From: Stentor roeselii
Lineage: Eukaryota > Ciliophora > Heterotrichea > Heterotrichida > Stentoridae
Assembly (NCBI GenBank): GCA_006503475.1
Contig: RSEH01000004.1
Span: 1 to 64,000 of the forward strand
DNA: 64,000 nucleotides
Direction: 5' to 3'
Under the pieces are notes generated by a model. That model saw nothing but the letters and a program-made list of their open reading frames with translations. It searched no databases and was not told the DNA's origin. Position numbers and translations under genes: made by a program. Positions 20,514-29,544 of the stretch are shown piece after piece (the stretch's first letter is position 1; each line of letters opens with the position of its first letter).

Positions 20514-20822
20514 TTAGAAGTTTTGATGGAGATTTTTTTTGGGTTTTTTTCTGTTAATTTCGGAAAGTTTGAAGGAAGGTTGTAGTCGCCTGGGTTTATT
20601 TTGAATTTTAATCGGGCGAACTTGCTTATGTAACTGAAGGATATGAAGGAGAATTGGGTTTTTTGAAGTGAAGTTTGGGTAGTTTGATCCGCTTGGTGTT
20701 ATTTCTGGATCTTTTTTTTTACTTTTTTTGAATATGAACTTAGGACCTTCTATTTCTCGAAGAATCTTATAAGTACCTGGCCATGCTATAATCATCTTTA
20801 TTTTTAAGCCTACCTCAAACAT
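20514..20822 (-). CDS. Possible small gene with uncertain exon structure
   Basis: The minus frame from the ATG at 20822 reads MFEVGLKIKMIIAWPGTYKI and then a Lys-rich region. The segment looks protein-like. Beyond about 20700 another frame also looks coding (KFARLKFKINPGDYN), so an unresolved intron or a frameshift may exist. An upstream minus-strand open segment near 21010-21085 (MPLLDLWNSCFMIEGFTFAR) could belong to the same gene. The family is unknown. Confidence 0.35.
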   Translation of the reverse strand: MFEVGLKIKMIIAWPGTYKILREIEGPKFIFKKSKKKDPEITPSGSNYPNFTSKNPILLHILQLHKQVRPIKIQNKPRRLQPSFKLSEINRKKPKKNLHQNF

Positions 20823-21165
20823 GCGATTTATAAACCAGTTTCCTGAATTCTCTACCAATTTACTCTAACTATAATAAAAAGGTCCAGGACTATTCACTTC
20901 CCTTCTAAAAAACTAATCAGGTCTTTTTTCACTTCCAAAAACCGTTCCTTTCTTATCTAAACCCCTACAATATCATAAAACTCAAGACTTTAACTGCACG
21001 ATTTAAACCGATTCGACCTGGCAAAGGTGAATCCCTCGATCATAAAACACGAATTCCATAAATCTAAAAGAGGCATCTTTTCCAAAAATAATCTAAATTC
21101 AAGCCATAAGAAAATATCTAAAAAAACCGAATCCAATAATTTCCCAAAAAATCCTCAATAAACAG

Positions 21166-24132
21166 ATGGAATCACGAAAATCCCAAGAGCCTTCGCCAAG
21201 AACCCTCTACGCAAAACAACTAGAAGAAGAAGAAGAGCTTTTAATCGACCTAACGATGAACTTCGAGCCTCTAACCATAAGTCTTCTCAAGAAAGAGTTC
21301 GAAAACAATCACGGTCAAATGAACCTTCAGAATTTCGTGGTAGTTCTTCGAGAACATCTCAGAAACTGGCGGCCTTCCTACCCAAACCGTGAAAAATTAA
21401 TCGTAAAGCTACTCGTACAGCTCTTTCGCGAAATCGACATGAATGGAAACGGGACTCTAGAATGGGACGAGTTCACCAACTACATAATAGAAAAAGCAAC
21501 AACAATCAGTGCATTAAAGAAAAATCGAGTTGACGCAATAAAAAACTACTCACAAAGCACAACGAAATCCGCTTTTCGTTCAGACAAAATGATTGAAAAG
21601 TTGATCAACATGGAAAGTATCGACCGGATCGGGATCATTGAAGATTTTTCTAATATTGTAAAATTTTACAATCCTGACACCGGCCAAGTGATGGGCAGAG
21701 ACCTGGTCATCAAGAGCGACGACGGCAAAACCACAAAAAAAGACCTGGACGACCTTGTCGGACGAGGCTCGAAACGTGCCGTTGTCAGCAATGCATTGTT
21801 TTTACCTGAACCTGACCTGCAGATCTTGTTAACCAGCTGCAATGATGGAATAATTCGCAGTTGGAAGTCAAATGGTTCACAATTTCACAGCGCTAATCAT
21901 GAAGCGAGTTTTCCGCTGTTGTGCTCGAAAGCTCCTCAGAAGTCTTTGGCTTGGGATTCAACTTCGAGACTTTTGTACTCTGGAGATGATGTTGGGTGTA
22001 TTAACTTGTGGAAGTATCAGGAAAGTAAAAAAACTGAACCGGTTAAAAGTCTTCATGATCATGATGGAATGGTTACTGATTTGATTGCTGTTCCGAAACT
22101 TGAGTTTTTAATTAGCTGCTCGCAGGATAAGAAAGTTATTTTGTGGGATATGATCTCGACGAAGACTAGAAGGATTTATACTAGTCATACTAAAGGAGTG
22201 CTTTCATTGGCGTTTAATCAGGAGTATCGATTGTTGTTTTCGGCGGGGTTTGATCATGATATTTATGTTTGGAACCCGTATATTGATAGTGTTGCTTTCA
22301 CCATTGAAGGACATAACTCGTCGCTGGTTGGAGTGAAAGTGATTCCTGATAGTCATCAGGTTATCTCGGCGGATATCGACGGGTGGGTTAAAGTTTGGGA
22401 CATTCGTAACTTAAGCTGCGCACAGACCTTCAACTTAGAAGAAAAGCAATCCGGTTTCCGTTTCGCATTATCCGACTTCACATATCTTCAGCACCATCAA
22501 CGTTTAGTCTTCGGAGGTAAAAGTCTAACATTTTACGACTACGACAAAAACCACAACCCATACCTAGTCGACGACAATTTACCCTTGGCAGCCTTTTACA
22601 CTCCGACTTACCACAAGATTCTAACTCCGATATCAAACAAAGTCAAAGTTTGGAACGCGTTAACTGCTTTGCCTGAAACTCTTTACGCTGCCTCAGCTGA
22701 AAGTGAAATTTCATTTGTTGAGATGGATGACTGGGAAAAGCGCATGATTGTTGGAGACATAAAAGGCAGGACTCGTGTTTATAACATAAAAAATGGAGCA
22801 CTTATGAAAGCTCTTGCTGATCACAAAGGCGAAATTAATTGTGTCACTAGTAATGTCGCTATGGCTGTCATTGTTACTGCCTCGCTTGATATGAATATTA
22901 TGGTTCATGATGATAAGGAACTTACTGAAACTAAAGTGCTTAAGGTCATTGATGTTAATAGTGTTGTGGCGGTTGTTAGACTTGTACCTCTTTTGGATTT
23001 ACTGCTTGTTGGGAATAATGAAGGAGAAGTACTTGCTTGGGATCTGGAAAATGCTTGCTATGATGGGGTTCCTATGAAACATACTGGGGAAATTGTTACT
23101 TTACAGGTACTTCATGCTTTTCCGCTTTTTATTTCAGCTGATTCTGTTGGTGAAATCGCGTTTTGGGCCCTTCACCCGCTTCCATTCAAATACCAAAAGC
23201 TTCTCTCAATCCAAAACCAAGACCCAAGCGGTTTCAAATGCACAGTCCAAGCAATAGTTTACAACAAGTCTCAAGAAATTCTCTACACAGCAGACGAAAG
23301 AGGTTACATAAAAGCTTTAAACCTATCAAACCTAACAAAGCACTTAAACTTGACCCCCTTACTTGAAAAAGCAAAAGAAAACAAGACCACATCAACTTTA
23401 AGCAAATCATCATTCAACTTGCCAGTCACTTCATCTTTAGTTGTTTCCTTATTCGAGATCCGAGCTCACAACGAAGGAATCCGTCATCTTTTCCTTATCA
23501 AAGACCCTGCAGTGGTCATGTCCACCGGTTACGACAGAAGAGTCAAGCTAGTCTCAGGCTTGACAGGCAGAATAATCGGCGCACTTCAACAAGGCATTCA
23601 ATTTTTAAAGGCAAGAGCTCCACGAAAAGAGTCAGAAGCCATCATTCCTTGGAATTTCGACCTTGATGTCAGAAAACTTGCGGAAAAAGATGAAAAAGAA
23701 CTGGAAGAAATGTGTTGGAATATCAGTCTTTTGGAGAATACAAGAAAGTCTATTATTGCAGCTTCTCTTCATTTTAAAGGACTTGGACCTGCTTTTATTG
23801 AACCACAGATGAATGATAGAAAAGGTAAAGGGGTTAATGTTGAGAATAAGTTTTTGAGGATTGATAGGTCGACTACTCAGAATTTGACGAATTTAAGGCC
23901 GATGATTAAAAATTCGATTGATACTAAAAAAGCGAAACAGAGCTCTACTCATACAAGGAAACAGTTTCAGCCGGGGATGAAAATTAGTAAAGTACCTTCT
24001 TTACCTTCGATTATTCAGGCGTATCGTGCGGACTCTACTAATATTGTTAGTGATATGAAGAAAAAATTATCGAAAGCTGCTTTTCGATCTGCTGTTAAGT
24101 TGAGTCAGGCGTTAGATGAAATGAATTTTTAA
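21166..24132 (+). CDS. EF-hand + WD40 repeat protein
   Basis: 988 residues. An EF-hand lies near residues 95-120 with loop DMNGNGTLEWDE (Ca2+ ligands present). WD40 repeats follow from about residue 200 to 830, with units such as LISCSQDKKVILWDM, LFSAGFDHDIYVWNP and VISADIDGWVKVWDI, probably two propellers. The basic C-terminal tail is variable. This order is like WDR49/WDR64 and EFCAB8-type proteins, several of which are ciliary. The start (ATG after caataaacag) agrees with the domain layout. Confidence 0.9.
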   Translation: MESRKSQEPSPRTLYAKQLEEEEELLIDLTMNFEPLTISLLKKEFENNHGQMNLQNFVVVLREHLRNWRPSYPNREKLIVKLLVQLFREIDMNGNGTLEWDEFTNYIIEKATTISALKKNRVDAIKNYSQSTTKSAFRSDKMIEKLINMESIDRIGIIEDFSNIVKFYNPDTGQVMGRDLVIKSDDGKTTKKDLDDLVGRGSKRAVVSNALFLPEPDLQILLTSCNDGIIRSWKSNGSQFHSANHEASFPLLCSKAPQKSLAWDSTSRLLYSGDDVGCINLWKYQESKKTEPVKSLHDHDGMVTDLIAVPKLEFLISCSQDKKVILWDMISTKTRRIYTSHTKGVLSLAFNQEYRLLFSAGFDHDIYVWNPYIDSVAFTIEGHNSSLVGVKVIPDSHQVISADIDGWVKVWDIRNLSCAQTFNLEEKQSGFRFALSDFTYLQHHQRLVFGGKSLTFYDYDKNHNPYLVDDNLPLAAFYTPTYHKILTPISNKVKVWNALTALPETLYAASAESEISFVEMDDWEKRMIVGDIKGRTRVYNIKNGALMKALADHKGEINCVTSNVAMAVIVTASLDMNIMVHDDKELTETKVLKVIDVNSVVAVVRLVPLLDLLLVGNNEGEVLAWDLENACYDGVPMKHTGEIVTLQVLHAFPLFISADSVGEIAFWALHPLPFKYQKLLSIQNQDPSGFKCTVQAIVYNKSQEILYTADERGYIKALNLSNLTKHLNLTPLLEKAKENKTTSTLSKSSFNLPVTSSLVVSLFEIRAHNEGIRHLFLIKDPAVVMSTGYDRRVKLVSGLTGRIIGALQQGIQFLKARAPRKESEAIIPWNFDLDVRKLAEKDEKELEEMCWNISLLENTRKSIIAASLHFKGLGPAFIEPQMNDRKGKGVNVENKFLRIDRSTTQNLTNLRPMIKNSIDTKKAKQSSTHTRKQFQPGMKISKVPSLPSIIQAYRADSTNIVSDMKKKLSKAAFRSAVKLSQALDEMNF

Positions 24133-24191
24133 TATTAGATATTATTATAGGTTTAGTTTGTAAGGAGAATGAAGATCTTAGTTTATTATTA

Positions 24192-24560
24192 ATGGATTCT
24201 ATGACCACACTCAAAAAGCTCGACGACGAAGCCCAAAAAGCTCTCGAAACATTCTCAAAAGGAGTTCTCTTCTCAATCTCACTCGGTTTTTTAGCCACCA
24301 AGCTCACAAGAACAAGAATATTTTTTCACATAAGTTGCGGTATAAGTCCATTAATAGGCCTTCAACAAGCCGGTTATAACTACAGCCCAAGCGACTTTTA
24401 CAACAAGCCATCAAACCTTCAAGAAAGAGAATCTCTTCAAAAGAGTCTTAAACTTTTGGCGATGATTCCAAAATGCGACTTCATGAAAATCGAAAGAAAT
24501 GCTTTAACCGCGAAGAAATTCGAGAAAGCAATTGAGACAAGAATGAAACTAGGTTTTTAA
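24192..24560 (+). CDS. Small membrane protein, weakly MICOS Mic10-like
   Basis: 122 residues with two hydrophobic segments near residues 22-38 (FSKGVLFSISLGFLATKL) and 43-58 (IFFHISCGISPLIGLQ). The pair follows a helix LDDEAQKALETF. Two short Gly-containing hairpin helices after such a helix are reminiscent of Mic10, a crista-junction protein. The GxGxG pattern is incomplete, so the assignment is tentative. Start context is attaATG. Confidence 0.6.
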   Translation: MDSMTTLKKLDDEAQKALETFSKGVLFSISLGFLATKLTRTRIFFHISCGISPLIGLQQAGYNYSPSDFYNKPSNLQERESLQKSLKLLAMIPKCDFMKIERNALTAKKFEKAIETRMKLGF

Positions 24561-24743
24561 TACATTTATTCTGTTAATTTTAAACCAACCATGAAAAACT
24601 CTCGTTTTTCTCGGATGGTATTTCAAAAATTGTGCTGGGCAAATGTCTGGATCATCATTCACGAGCAGTGCTCCAGTAAAAACTGCCAGCCCGATTGAAA
24701 ATCTTTGTTTTTTCTGTTTAAATCTAGGAAAATGTTGAGTTTA
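24549..24743 (-). CDS. Coding-like open frame without an ATG
   Basis: 64 open codons on the minus strand, ending at TAG 24551-24549, with an in-frame TAA at 24743-24741. The translation looks strongly protein-like: RFSIGLAVFTGALLV, then NDDPDICPAQFLKYHPRKTR and VFHGWFKIN. No in-frame ATG and no 15/16-base intron was found to supply a start. It could be the last exon of a gene with an unusual intron, a non-ATG start, or a relic. It overlaps the plus gene by 12 bases at the 3' end. Confidence 0.4.
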
Positions 24744-24766
24744 ATATGGGATTATAACTTTTTACA

Positions 24767-25822
24767 TTAATAAAATAAGGAAATCTTGTTTTTATTAGGA
24801 ATTTTTCTGGCCCAGATCTCTTTTACTATTCTTTTAACCATTTCTAAGACATGTCCTTCATGTTCAGCTGAGATTTCCTCATAAATCATTCCTTTACTTG
24901 CAGCGATTTCTTGCCCTCTGTCAAAAGAAATGAATCTTTTCTTAGGATATTTAACAGAAACATCGATTTTATTTCCAACCAAAGCCAAAACCGATAAAAC
25001 ATCAGCTTCTTCCTTTAAACTTTCCAATCTTTTATCAATACTCCAAAGACTCAGTTCATTATTCAAGTCAAACAAAACAATAGCGGCAGCGGCTCCACTG
25101 ACACACATCTTGCTAAGAGCTGAGTATTTTTCAGTTCCAGACAAGTCCCACAGGTCAATAAGAAACGAAATTCCTTCAACTTTCACCAGACCAGTCACTT
25201 TGTTATTCGCGAAACCACTTCTCACTTTTTGAGTCTTTCGAAAAGTCGACATTAAAGTAGTCTTCCCGACGCCAGTATCACCAACGATGATTATTTTATA
25301 CTTTACTTCAGAAGGTCTATTAAAAATGCGAGCGCTTTGCGCGAGCTGAGATGTGGAAAGGTCTTCTTTTTTAAGTGGAGGACTTTTACTTATAGAGGCT
25401 AAGTCGATGGCAGGACTTGGTGAAATTGAAGGTTCTGACATTTTTAAAGTGTCACTTGTTTTATTGACTGACTTTCTTAATGTTGACTTTTCTTGCATGT
25501 CGAGAAGTTGCCTGATCTTCTTATCGACCATGTTGATTGACCGGTCTTTAAACATCTGAAGTTTTTCAACTTGGTCCGAAGCAGGTTCAGACTCTGACAG
25601 TAAGTCTTCATCAGCTTCAGCAAGAATCAAAGTAAGCAGCGGATGCTTCATCGAAACAGGTCGATGGTTGAAGTTTTTCTCACTGGACACATGTTTCAAC
25701 AAGCACGTATCACAAACATTTCTTTCTCTACAAATGCAGATATACTCTGCCCTTCCTGCACATTTAGAGCACTTCTCATCAGTGAATCCCATCGGTTCAT
25801 TAAAGTTTTTCCTGTTTTCCAT
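24767..25822 (-). CDS. B-box-like zinc finger fused to a Ras/Rab-like GTPase
   Basis: 351 residues. Residues 18-52 form a Cys/His cluster (CSKCAGRAEYICICRERNVC, then CDTCLLKH) like a B-box or similar zinc finger. A Ser-rich linker with a coiled segment follows. Residues about 170-340 are a small GTPase: G1 GDTGVGKTT, G3 WDLSGTE, G4 GNKID and G5 EISAE (usually ETSA). No C-terminal prenylation cysteine exists (ends ISLFY), so membrane recruitment would need another route. The fusion is not a standard Rab architecture I know. Confidence 0.85.
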   Translation of the reverse strand: MENRKNFNEPMGFTDEKCSKCAGRAEYICICRERNVCDTCLLKHVSSEKNFNHRPVSMKHPLLTLILAEADEDLLSESEPASDQVEKLQMFKDRSINMVDKKIRQLLDMQEKSTLRKSVNKTSDTLKMSEPSISPSPAIDLASISKSPPLKKEDLSTSQLAQSARIFNRPSEVKYKIIIVGDTGVGKTTLMSTFRKTQKVRSGFANNKVTGLVKVEGISFLIDLWDLSGTEKYSALSKMCVSGAAAAIVLFDLNNELSLWSIDKRLESLKEEADVLSVLALVGNKIDVSVKYPKKRFISFDRGQEIAASKGMIYEEISAEHEGHVLEMVKRIVKEIWARKIPNKNKISLFY

Positions 25823-25854
25823 TAATTATCAAGTCAAGTTAGAGAAAGTCTAAA

Positions 25855-26373
25855 CTAGTTCTTATGATTGTACCACACTCCTATTAAAGATAGCACAATC
25901 GCTGCTGAAGTCATGGCACGGTGCATGCCAAAATGAGAATAAGTGAAGTTCGCTAAGAGTTTTCTGTGAGTTCCATTGCAAAAAGGAGCATTTGCTGATT
26001 GTTTGCAGTTGCAGAGTAAGTAGTAACCTGACTTGTCTACGTTGAAGATTATAGGCCGGTTACGGGTTAGTTGGTAATGGCATTTATGGTCGCAGAAAGG
26101 CTCGCTCCAACTCGCACCACATGAACACCACTTGTAAACTTTGCCTTGCTCTAGGAAGGTGTTGATTGGAATCACTCCGGAACGGTAAGGAAGAGTTGGT
26201 GGTCGCCATTTACCTTCGGGGTAGTGGTAGTCTTCTGGGATCTGGACTACTTTTTGTGCGGGGAAGTCAGTCACATCTGTTGGTTTCAGCTCTTTGCGTG
26301 GAGGAGGCGGGTAAAGGATTTCCGGCTTCGGGACCAGAGGGTCTTGACGCCAGTCATAAGTGCTTTCAGACAT
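25855..26373 (-). CDS. Double CDGSH iron-sulfur protein (CISD3-like)
   Basis: 172 residues. Two CDGSH-type 2Fe-2S motifs are present: CSCGASWSEPFCDHKCH and CNCKQSANAPFCNGTH, each with three Cys and one His. Paired motifs in one chain are typical of CISD3/MiNT in mitochondria. The N-terminal 75 residues are Pro-rich. A possible C-terminal membrane helix (AMTSAAIVLSLIGVW) is not usual for CISD3. The gene starts 12 bases after the Rad54-like stop. Confidence 0.9.
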   Translation of the reverse strand: MSESTYDWRQDPLVPKPEILYPPPPRKELKPTDVTDFPAQKVVQIPEDYHYPEGKWRPPTLPYRSGVIPINTFLEQGKVYKWCSCGASWSEPFCDHKCHYQLTRNRPIIFNVDKSGYYLLCNCKQSANAPFCNGTHRKLLANFTYSHFGMHRAMTSAAIVLSLIGVWYNHKN

Positions 26374-26385
26374 TTATAACACTAA

Positions 26386-28641
26386 CTATTCATCATTCAA
26401 TAACTTCTTCTCTGCCATCACGAGCCAGTCCACTTGAGAAGCGTCAGACTGCGACACTGGGTTGCTCAAAATGCAGTCTTCTTCTTGAAGCTTCTCCCAT
26501 TCAGCCTGCACTTTTTTAAAGCATTTGAAGTAAGGCGACAAGTAGTCAAGCCATGAATTTTCGCAGTCAGAAGCTGAGGAAAAGGATGAAAAAGATGATT
26601 TGCTTGGATTGTAGTGAAAAAGCTCTTTAAGGAATTTTGAGTCTAGCTTTGAAATCGCATAACGGTCAATCAAGTGAAGGGATAAGTTTTCTTTTGAGAT
26701 CTGACGCTCGTAGATCTTTTCTTCAATTGTCCCGATGCCGATTAGACGGTAAATGTGAACTTCTTTGTCTTGCCCTGGACGCCAAATCCGCGCCATGGCC
26801 TGTGAATCATTCTTCGGGTTCCAATCAGCATCATAAAGTATCATTCTCGACGCTCCAACAATATTAAGCCCAGTGCCCCCAGCCTTACAATTGAGTAATA
26901 GCACAGCGAAATCCCTACACTCATTAAACTCATCAATGATTCTAGTCCTCATCATAGGAGGAGTAGATCCATTAACTTTAAACACCTTATGTCCCTCAGC
27001 ATCCAAAGCACACTTAACAATATCAAGCGCTTTATTCCAATACGACCCAACAATGACTTTTTCTGAGCAATCACAAGCCCTTGAAATAAGCTCTAAAGTA
27101 AATTTCAATTTAGGTGAAAAAGCACTTCTATCCTTACAAACCTTGTAATCGTCAGGAAAAAGCTTCAAAGCACGACTATGTTCTTTTTCCAAGCTAATCT
27201 TTCCAGTTTCTCGATAAAAAATCAAGTCAGGATGAGTGACGATTTTTTTAAGTGCTGTGATCAATGGAAAGACTTCTTGAAAGTCGTTGTTTTTCACATC
27301 TTCGACGATATCTGACCCAAGATAGGATAAATAAAGCGCTTCTTGAAGTTCTTGAAGATTGTAAAACACGATGTATTCGTTTCGAGGAGGCAATTTTTCG
27401 TATATTTTTTCAGCTGTTCGACGAAGGACGAAGTGCTGAGTCTTGCTCCAGATTTCTTTGCTTTTGCTCTCAGCTGATTGGATCATTTCCATTGTTGCGT
27501 CTGGGGATTGAGCTCTTAGGATCGGGTCGGCGTAGCGCATGCGAAATGACTCCCAGGAGCCAAGGGCATTTGAATTCACGATGTTTACTATGTGGTAGAA
27601 ATCTTTTATGTCGTTTTGAAGAGGAGTGCCTGTCAATAATATCCTTCTATTAGTTTTGATATTCATGATATGCTTATAGGTGATCGTATTATGATTTTTC
27701 AATCGATGCCCTTCATCACAAATGACTAAATCCGGTTCTTTATCAATCTTCCCTTTAAACGTGTTAAAAAACTCATATCCCACCAGCAAGCAACTAAGCT
27801 GTCCAAGTTTAAATCGACTGATCGCGACATCATTTTGTTTATAAGCCGATCCAATGATTTTAAAAGAAATTCCATCACTGAACCAATGCAAAATTTCTTT
27901 ACTCCAGTTCTCCAAAAGACTAGCAGGTGTAATAATCAAAACCTTTTTAATTCCACTTTCACAACCCTTGCGTGTAATCGCGTAAACCAAAGAAAGCGCC
28001 GTCAAAGTCTTTCCAAGTCCCATGTGATCAGCAAGGATACATCCAAGTTCCTTATTCGATCTTTTTCCACTGATACAGTCGTACATAAACTGAACTCCTT
28101 CTTTTTGGTAGTCTCGAAGTCTGTCGCTTAAACGCTTTTCTATGAAAACTTTTCGAGAATCGTCTAAAACTAATGCACCGAATGGAATTGATAACTTTTG
28201 AGTCGCTTGTGATGGGGATGGTGGAGTGGATAAATAAGAAATGTGTCTTTGAACTTTTTTAGCTTTGGATGACTTGCATTCTTCTCGGATGTTGATTTTT
28301 GAGGAGGATATCGGGAATTGCTGATCGATATCGATTTCGAATGTACCGATTTTTATGGTTTGGTCAACTTGAAAGGTTATCGAATTTAAAGTATTAACAT
28401 TTTCAGCAATAGTCTCCGAATTCGCATTCTTCAATTCCAGTTTCGATGAAGTAACGATTAAAATGCCAGGCTGAATACATTCGATTTTCTTCGCATCTTT
28501 TTTCTCATAATAAACTTTATAAACAATCCGACCTTTATCACTGAGTATGATCTGATCATCAACACTATTCGCAGAAGTATCCTGAGAGTCATGGCCAACA
28601 CTAGGGTAATCAAAATTCTCGAAATTATCCTGAAGATCCAT
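26386..28641 (-). CDS. SNF2-family ATPase, Rad54-like
   Basis: 751 residues. The two RecA lobes carry DHMGLGKT (Walker A, near residue 207), CDEGHRLKN (DEGH box, near 308), LTGTPLQND and, in lobe 2, ARIWRPGQDKEVHIYRL. DEGHRLKN rather than DEAHRIKN and the overall order fit Rad54/ATRX-type translocases, which remodel Rad51-DNA or chromatin during recombination. The usual DEMGLGKT has His for Glu. The N-terminal 140 residues are unique. Whether it is the Rad54 orthologue needs a tree. Confidence 0.88.
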   Translation of the reverse strand: MDLQDNFENFDYPSVGHDSQDTSANSVDDQIILSDKGRIVYKVYYEKKDAKKIECIQPGILIVTSSKLELKNANSETIAENVNTLNSITFQVDQTIKIGTFEIDIDQQFPISSSKINIREECKSSKAKKVQRHISYLSTPPSPSQATQKLSIPFGALVLDDSRKVFIEKRLSDRLRDYQKEGVQFMYDCISGKRSNKELGCILADHMGLGKTLTALSLVYAITRKGCESGIKKVLIITPASLLENWSKEILHWFSDGISFKIIGSAYKQNDVAISRFKLGQLSCLLVGYEFFNTFKGKIDKEPDLVICDEGHRLKNHNTITYKHIMNIKTNRRILLTGTPLQNDIKDFYHIVNIVNSNALGSWESFRMRYADPILRAQSPDATMEMIQSAESKSKEIWSKTQHFVLRRTAEKIYEKLPPRNEYIVFYNLQELQEALYLSYLGSDIVEDVKNNDFQEVFPLITALKKIVTHPDLIFYRETGKISLEKEHSRALKLFPDDYKVCKDRSAFSPKLKFTLELISRACDCSEKVIVGSYWNKALDIVKCALDAEGHKVFKVNGSTPPMMRTRIIDEFNECRDFAVLLLNCKAGGTGLNIVGASRMILYDADWNPKNDSQAMARIWRPGQDKEVHIYRLIGIGTIEEKIYERQISKENLSLHLIDRYAISKLDSKFLKELFHYNPSKSSFSSFSSASDCENSWLDYLSPYFKCFKKVQAEWEKLQEEDCILSNPVSQSDASQVDWLVMAEKKLLNDE

Positions 28642-28682
28642 TTATATAAATCTAACGCCAACCAAGTCCCGCCACTTTAAAA

Positions 28683-28991
28683 CTACTTAAATTTTTCAGT
28701 CAACGCTACGAATTCATTTTCAAGTGCATTTAAAAGTTTATCAGAATTCATGACCAACTTATTAAAAGCAGATTCACTTTCCTTTATAGTTTCATTGTAC
28801 CTGATTAAAGCCAGTTCTTTATCATCTAAGTTTTTTTTCTGTCTAACATATTCACTTCTCAGACGATTGACCTCAGCTTCCAACTGACTGGTCCTTGCGC
28901 GGTCATTCAATACGCGGGCGTTGAGTGAGTCTCTTTCCCTTCTCATCACATCAAGTCGATTTTTCAATCGAGTCAAGCTATCATAATCCAT
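28683..28991 (-). CDS. SSNA1: SSNA1/DIP13 basal-body microtubule protein
   Basis: 102 residues, almost entirely one coiled coil. The segment RYNETIKESESAFNKLVMNS aligns with [20 protein letters not shown] of human SSNA1, and length and layout match SSNA1/Chlamydomonas DIP13. This protein forms fibrils on microtubules at basal bodies and takes part in branching and deflagellation. Its ATG lies three bases after the preceding gene's stop (TAATAAATG). Confidence 0.85.
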   Translation of the reverse strand: MDYDSLTRLKNRLDVMRRERDSLNARVLNDRARTSQLEAEVNRLRSEYVRQKKNLDDKELALIRYNETIKESESAFNKLVMNSDKLLNALENEFVALTEKFK

Positions 28992-28994
28992 TTA

Positions 28995-29525
28995 TTATAA
29001 ACAAAATTTTCCTTCACCTTTTCCAGTCCTTTTGCATCTTCTAACGGCGAAACTACTGACAGGTCGAGTATCTTCAATTTTTTCCCCGTCTTCTTCAGGT
29101 TTTAAAACAACTTTTCTTTTTTTCACGTCTTTTGCAAGAAGGTCTTTAAACTGTGACTTGTTCATATTGGGAAAAATGGGCTTTCGTTGCTGAATGATAA
29201 AACTAGGAAGTGTCCAAATGTTCGTGTTTAAGTCGAAACCTGACTTTTCCTTGATTTTCGGAAGAAGACTTGTTTCTAAGAACTGGTTTAAGATAGAGTG
29301 AAGAAAGTTTATTTCTTTTTGTTGATTTTTTAACTGGTCTGAAAGTTGCTGCTTCTCGTTTGAGTTTTCCCAGTCGACTTTGTTGTCTGTGTCACTTTTC
29401 GAGATGAATGACGGGACTTTTGGCTCGTGGACTGAACTTAGCAGGTACCTCGGGTGGCTTTTTTTATATGATTTGCTTCTGGGAATGCTTTCTTTTGAGA
29501 AGTTTTCAGAATAAGACTCGTCCAT
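28995..29525 (-). CDS. Hypothetical 176-residue protein
   Basis: No recognised domain. The N-terminus is Ser/Lys-rich, with a predicted coiled segment near residues 55-85 (EKQQLSDQLKNQQKEINFLH) and a basic tail ending KGEGKFCL. The position directly upstream of SSNA1 (three-base gap) and divergent from a Brl1/Brr6 gene (19 bp) makes it part of a very compact cluster. It starts in the preferred context (taaataaATG). Confidence 0.65.
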   Translation of the reverse strand: MDESYSENFSKESIPRSKSYKKSHPRYLLSSVHEPKVPSFISKSDTDNKVDWENSNEKQQLSDQLKNQQKEINFLHSILNQFLETSLLPKIKEKSGFDLNTNIWTLPSFIIQQRKPIFPNMNKSQFKDLLAKDVKKRKVVLKPEEDGEKIEDTRPVSSFAVRRCKRTGKGEGKFCL

Positions 29526-29544
29526 TTATTTAAGAAAAGTCGAT
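29526..29544. promoter_or_regulatory. 19-bp gap between divergent start codons
   Basis: All the DNA between the ATG of the 176-residue gene (minus) and the Brl1/Brr6 gene (plus). It contains TTTATTTAAG. Promoters must overlap coding sequence or be minimal. Confidence 0.4.

Noticed and set aside
20980-21060. Possible tRNA (ATTCGACCTGGCAAAGGTGAATCCC)
   Set aside because: No complete A and B boxes and no cloverleaf could be drawn.
24591-24698. 35-codon plus-strand frame MKNSRFSRMVF
   Set aside because: The minus frame over the same DNA is longer and much more protein-like.
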